Below, one piece after another: positions 6,315-8,118 of a stretch of 8,118 nucleotides of DNA. Both the position numbers and the translations under genes were made by a program. The DNA comes from JACDAN01 sp035707105 (lineage in GTDB: Bacteria; Actinomycetota; Thermoleophilia; Gaiellales; Gaiellaceae): the NCBI GenBank assembly GCA_035707105.1, contig DASSUI010000003.1, positions 1-8,118 of the forward strand, given 5' to 3'. The stretch's first letter is position 1. Every line of letters begins with the position of its first letter. A model generated the notes under the pieces. It was given only the letters and a program-made list of their open reading frames with translations, searched no databases and was not told the origin of the DNA.

Positions 6315-6791
6315 CTACTCCTCGCCGCCCGGGAGCTTGCCGAGGACCTCGGCGAGCGTCTCCGTCTCCTCGGGCGAGAGGTGGCGCTCGAAGAGCGCCC
6401 GGACGGAGCCCTCGTGGCCGCAGGACACGTCCCGCAGCTTCGCGAGCCCGGCGTCGGTCAGCTGCGCGTAGGCGACGCGAAGGTCGCTCGAGCACGCAGT
6501 CCGCTCGACGAGCCCGGCCCGCTCGAGCCCCTCGAGCAGGCGCGTGACCCCGGACGGCGAGAGCACGAGGCGGCGGGCGAGGTCGACCCGCTTCATCCGC
6601 AGCCCCTCGGCGCACGAGAGCACCTGGAGCGCCTCGTAGTCGTTGATCGTGAGGCCGTGCTGGACCTGAAGCTCCGCGTTGAGGACGCGGCGCGTCGTGG
6701 CATGCGCGCGAAGAAGGCGCGTCCAGGCGCGAACGGCCGGCGGGCCGTCGACGGCTGGATCGAGCTGTGTGTCTGGTAGTTGCGTGCTCAA
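6315..6791 (-). CDS. MarR-family transcriptional regulator
   Basis: A 158-residue MarR/SlyA-type winged-helix regulator. Helices before residue 60 (RAWTRLLRAHATTRRVLNAEL, LTINDYEALQVL) would form the dimer interface with the C-terminal helices. MKRVDLARRL (66-75) and LSPSGVTRLLEGLERAGLVER (77-97) form the DNA-recognition helix-turn-helix, and a wing with DLR (103-105) runs into AQLTDAG (109-115). Such proteins bind palindromic operators as dimers and release DNA when they bind phenolic or quinone-like ligands or when cysteines are oxidised. There are three cysteines (60, 100, 124); Cys100 sits at the wing, where Cys is common in actinobacterial relatives. An in-frame TAG at 6803-6801 sits just upstream, so the rare TTG at 6791 is the only start that preserves the domain. 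That TTG lies inside a repeat of the probable operator, consistent with autoregulation. It is the first gene of the minus-strand group and divergent from the yceI-like gene, its likely target. Confidence 0.93.
   Translation of the reverse strand: MSTQLPDTQLDPAVDGPPAVRAWTRLLRAHATTRRVLNAELQVQHGLTINDYEALQVLSCAEGLRMKRVDLARRLVLSPSGVTRLLEGLERAGLVERTACSSDLRVAYAQLTDAGLAKLRDVSCGHEGSVRALFERHLSPEETETLAEVLGKLPGGEE
6780..6791 (+). repeat. Direct repeat copy 1, TTGCG-TG-CTCAA (possible second MarR site)
   Basis: TTGCGTGCTCAA here and TTGCGCACTCAA at 6811-6822 agree at 10 of 12 positions; only the two central bases differ. The copies start 31 bases apart, about three helical turns, so proteins bound to both would lie on the same face of the DNA. 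This copy covers the TTG start codon of marR (6791-6789) and the candidate -35 of the divergent promoter. Confidence 0.5.
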
Positions 6792-6807
6792 GGATCTGCG
6801 CTACTAT
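6780..6807 (+). promoter_or_regulatory. Candidate plus-strand promoter for the yceI-like operon
   Basis: TTGCGT at 6780-6785 and TACTAT at 6802-6807 are separated by 16 bases and match the housekeeping sigma consensus at three and four of six positions. The -10 fits the TAnnnT core. RNA would start near 6814, giving a leader of about 38 bases that carries GGAGGGGA (6843-6850) before the ATG at 6852. The -10 overlaps the palindrome at 6805-6824, so a repressor bound there would block initiation. Confidence 0.45.
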
Positions 6808-6824
6808 TGCTTGCGCACTCAATA
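6805..6824. promoter_or_regulatory. Probable MarR operator: 20-bp imperfect palindrome
   Basis: TATTG-CT-TGCGCA-CT-CAATA is a palindrome in which only two symmetric base pairs fail to match (16 of 20 positions symmetric), centred between 6814 and 6815. Length and TTG...CAA half-sites fit operators of MarR-family dimers. It sits midway between the divergent marR and yceI-like genes and contains repeat copy 2 (6811-6822). The palindrome is directly visible; MarR binding is inferred from position and family. Confidence 0.65.
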
Positions 6825-6827
6825 ATA
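6822..6827 (-). promoter_or_regulatory. Candidate -10 element for the marR-clpS group
   Basis: On the minus strand this reads TATTAT, matching TATAAT at five of six positions. RNA would start near 6815, leaving a leader of about 24 bases before the TTG at 6791. No recognisable -35 occurs 16-18 bases further upstream, so the call rests on the -10 and the position. It overlaps the right edge of the palindrome, so polymerases for the two directions and the repressor would compete for the same DNA. Confidence 0.4.
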
Positions 6828-6851
6828 CAGGACACAAAGAACGGAGGGGAC

Positions 6852-7397
6852 ATGACCACAGAGACCATCACGACCGTGCCGGTGGGGACGTGGAACCTCG
6901 ACGCGGTGCACTCCACCGTCGGCTTCGAGGTGAAGTACCTGGTCGGCACGTTCAGGGGCCAGTTCCGTGACGTCGACGGCCGGCTGGAGGTGGACGAGAG
7001 CGGGCGGGCGACGCTCGAGGGCTACGCCCGGGTCGCCAGTGTCGACGTCAAGGACGAGCAGCTCGCCGGGCATCTCCAGACGCCCGACTTCTTCGACGCC
7101 GAGCGCTTCCCGGAGCTCCACTTCCGGGCCGAGGGGCTCGACGTGACGATGGGGGAGGTCCGCGCGCAGGGCGAGATCACGATCAAGGGCGTGACGAAGC
7201 CCGTCGAGATCAGCGGCACCGTCACGCCACCCGCGCCCGACGCCTACGGCAAGCAGCGGGTCGGCGCGGTGCTCACCGCGACCGTGAACCGCCACGACTT
7301 CGGCGTCAGCTGGAACGCTCCCGTCCCGGGCGGCGACATGGCGCTGGCAGACGACGTGACGATCAACGCGGAGCTCTTCTTCACCAAGGCCGAATAG
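6852..7397 (+). CDS. YceI-family lipid/isoprenoid-binding protein, cytoplasmic form
   Basis: A 181-residue YceI-like protein (PF04264). Family landmarks appear in order: WNLDAVHSTVGFEVKY (14-29), HLQTPDFFDAERFPELHF (74-91), ITIKGVTKPVEI (109-120), NRHDFGVSWN (146-155) and ADDVTINAELFF (166-177). YceI proteins are extended lipocalin-like beta-barrels that bind long isoprenoids; a Thermus homologue was crystallised with a polyisoprenoid and family members have been found with quinone-like ligands. Unlike E. coli YceI, there is no signal peptide, so a cytoplasmic location is expected. The ATG at 6852 has GGAGG at 6843-6847 and begins the conserved region soon afterwards; the longer in-frame reading from 6780 would run through the promoter. 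It lies 10 bases before the FMN reductase gene, so an operon is likely, with MarR control from the divergent region. Confidence 0.93.
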   Translation: MTTETITTVPVGTWNLDAVHSTVGFEVKYLVGTFRGQFRDVDGRLEVDESGRATLEGYARVASVDVKDEQLAGHLQTPDFFDAERFPELHFRAEGLDVTMGEVRAQGEITIKGVTKPVEISGTVTPPAPDAYGKQRVGAVLTATVNRHDFGVSWNAPVPGGDMALADDVTINAELFFTKAE

Positions 7398-7407
7398 GCT
7401 CCGGCGG

Positions 7408-7992
7408 GTGAAGATCCTGGGCGTCTCCGGCAGCCTGCGCCGGGACTCGTACAACGTGCGCCTTCTGGAAGCGGCCGCCGAGCTGCTTCCGGAAGGCGCG
7501 ACGTTCGAGCGGTTCGGCGGGCTGAAGGCGGTGCCCCCGTACGACGAGGACGACGACGTCGAGCCGGCCCCGGAGCCGGTCGCGCGCCTGCGCGAGACGC
7601 TCGCGGCGGCGGACGGCGTCCTCTTCGCCACGCCCGAGTACAACTCGTCGATTCCGGGCGTCCTGAAGAACGCCATCGACTGGGCCTCGAGACCACTGAT
7701 GACGAACCCGGTCCGGTTCAAGCCGGTCGCCGTCGCCGGGGCGTCGACGGGTGCGTTCGGCGCGGTGTGGGCGCAGGAGGAGCTCCGCAAGGTGCTCGGC
7801 GCCCTCGGTGCCCGCGTGATCGAAGGAGTCGTTCCGGTCGGTCGCGCCCCGACGCGGTTCGACGAGTCCGGCCGGCTGGTGGACGAGGAGATCCGCGGGG
7901 ATCTCGGCGACCTGGTGCGGAACCTCGTCGCCGCCGTCGAGGAGCGGCGCGACGGCGCCTCGGCCGAGGCGGCCGTCCTCCCGGCCGGCTAG
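7408..7992 (+). CDS. NADPH-dependent FMN reductase family protein
   Basis: A 194-residue flavodoxin-like protein (PF03358). The FMN phosphate loop is GSLRRDSYN (8-16), the flavin-ring segment is PEYNSSIPGVLKNAIDWASR (76-95), and GASTGAFGA (111-119) completes the nucleotide site. Relatives (ChrR, YieF, azoreductase-like proteins) use NAD(P)H to reduce flavins, quinones, chromate or azo dyes, usually as dimers or tetramers in the cytoplasm. The exact substrate cannot be assigned. The GTG at 7408 starts the first strand (KILGVSG) directly, as expected, with only a weak GGCGGG before it. It is probably cotranscribed with the yceI-like gene; together they fit handling of quinones or reduced flavin. 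The last 15 residues are Ala/Arg-rich and probably disordered. Confidence 0.93.
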   Translation: MKILGVSGSLRRDSYNVRLLEAAAELLPEGATFERFGGLKAVPPYDEDDDVEPAPEPVARLRETLAAADGVLFATPEYNSSIPGVLKNAIDWASRPLMTNPVRFKPVAVAGASTGAFGAVWAQEELRKVLGALGARVIEGVVPVGRAPTRFDESGRLVDEEIRGDLGDLVRNLVAAVEERRDGASAEAAVLPAG

Positions 7993-8011
7993 ATATCGCA
8001 TACTTCATTAG

Positions 8012-8017
8012 TAGATT
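8012..8017 (+). promoter_or_regulatory. Candidate leaderless promoter -10 for the last gene
   Basis: TAGATT fits the actinobacterial TAnnnT -10 pattern and ends six bases before the GTG at 8024, the distance at which transcription would begin on the start codon. The 31 bases between the FMN reductase stop and this GTG are unusually AT-rich for the window and contain no convincing ribosome-binding site. No clear -35 is seen. Confidence 0.4.
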
Positions 8018-8023
8018 CCCAGG

Positions 8024-8118
8024 GTGCTGGAGCGCCTCTTCCGGCTGATCTGGGGCGACGAGGTCGAGCGCCCGCTCCGGCCGCTGCTCGTCGTCGGGTT
8101 CGCCGGCTCTCTCGCGGG
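8024..8118 (+). CDS. 5' end of a membrane protein, probably an MFS transporter (truncated by the window)
   Basis: From the GTG at 8024 the frame stays open to the window end and encodes about 31 residues. A short amphipathic start, LERLFRLIWGDEVERPLRP, leads into LLVVGFAGSLAG, the beginning of a first membrane helix. A GD-x-V-ER-x-LRPLL lead into a helix with an AGSLAG-like turn is how many actinobacterial major facilitator transporters begin, so a multidrug-type MFS permease is the best guess. The visible part is too short to exclude another polytopic membrane protein. It follows the FMN reductase gene by 31 bases but appears to have its own leaderless promoter. Confidence 0.6.
   Translation, partial: MLERLFRLIWGDEVERPLRPLLVVGFAGSLA

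Noticed and set aside
7956..7987. 16-bp perfect palindrome (7956-7971) and repeated CGGCCG near the end of the FMN reductase gene, as a terminator
   Set aside because: It lies inside coding sequence, has no loop and no T-run, and such G/C palindromes are expected by chance at this GC content.

Overview
The window is about 70% GC with strongly G/C-ending codons, and it starts several genes on GTG or TTG. The clpS-DUF2017 pair, a C-terminal PASTA module rich in Arg, Ala and Cys, an F420-type reductase and an asymmetric ABC exporter together suggest a high-GC Actinomycetota chromosome, possibly class Thermoleophilia (Gaiellales/Solirubrobacterales). That class is inferred from protein style; no rRNA or marker gene is present.

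Layout, left to right. (1) 1-204: the 3' end of a plus-strand gene ending in a PASTA domain. A 168-base non-coding gap follows, with a perfect hairpin just before the next start. (2) 373-3872: a translationally coupled pair of ABC half-transporters with complementary lost ATPase motifs, predicted to form a heterodimeric exporter with one working ATP site. A small NADP/F420-type oxidoreductase (3913-4461) follows 40 bases later. (3) 4462-6791: a compact minus-strand gene group, transcribed right to left: marR, clpS, DUF2017, two-domain VOC protein, small two-helix membrane protein. Junctions range from a 1-base overlap to 24-base gaps, so an operon is likely. Its last stop codon abuts the stop of the oxidoreductase gene coming the other way. 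(4) 6792-6851: an AT-rich divergent control region with a 20-bp imperfect palindrome and a TTGCG-NN-CTCAA repeat at 31-bp offset, the probable MarR operator. (5) 6852-7992: a YceI-like isoprenoid-binding protein and an NADPH-dependent FMN reductase, 10 bases apart. (6) 8024 to the window end: the first codons of a membrane protein, probably an MFS transporter, behind what looks like a leaderless promoter.

The most interesting reading is the right half. A three-cysteine MarR regulator, a probable quinone/isoprenoid binder (YceI), a flavin/quinone-type reductase and a two-domain VOC protein share one divergent control region. This resembles MarR-controlled quinone or redox stress regulons in other bacteria, here with the N-degron adaptor ClpS and DUF2017 in the same transcription unit. 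Each family is known; the combination and its function are inference. I see no mobile element, CRISPR array, tRNA or rRNA.
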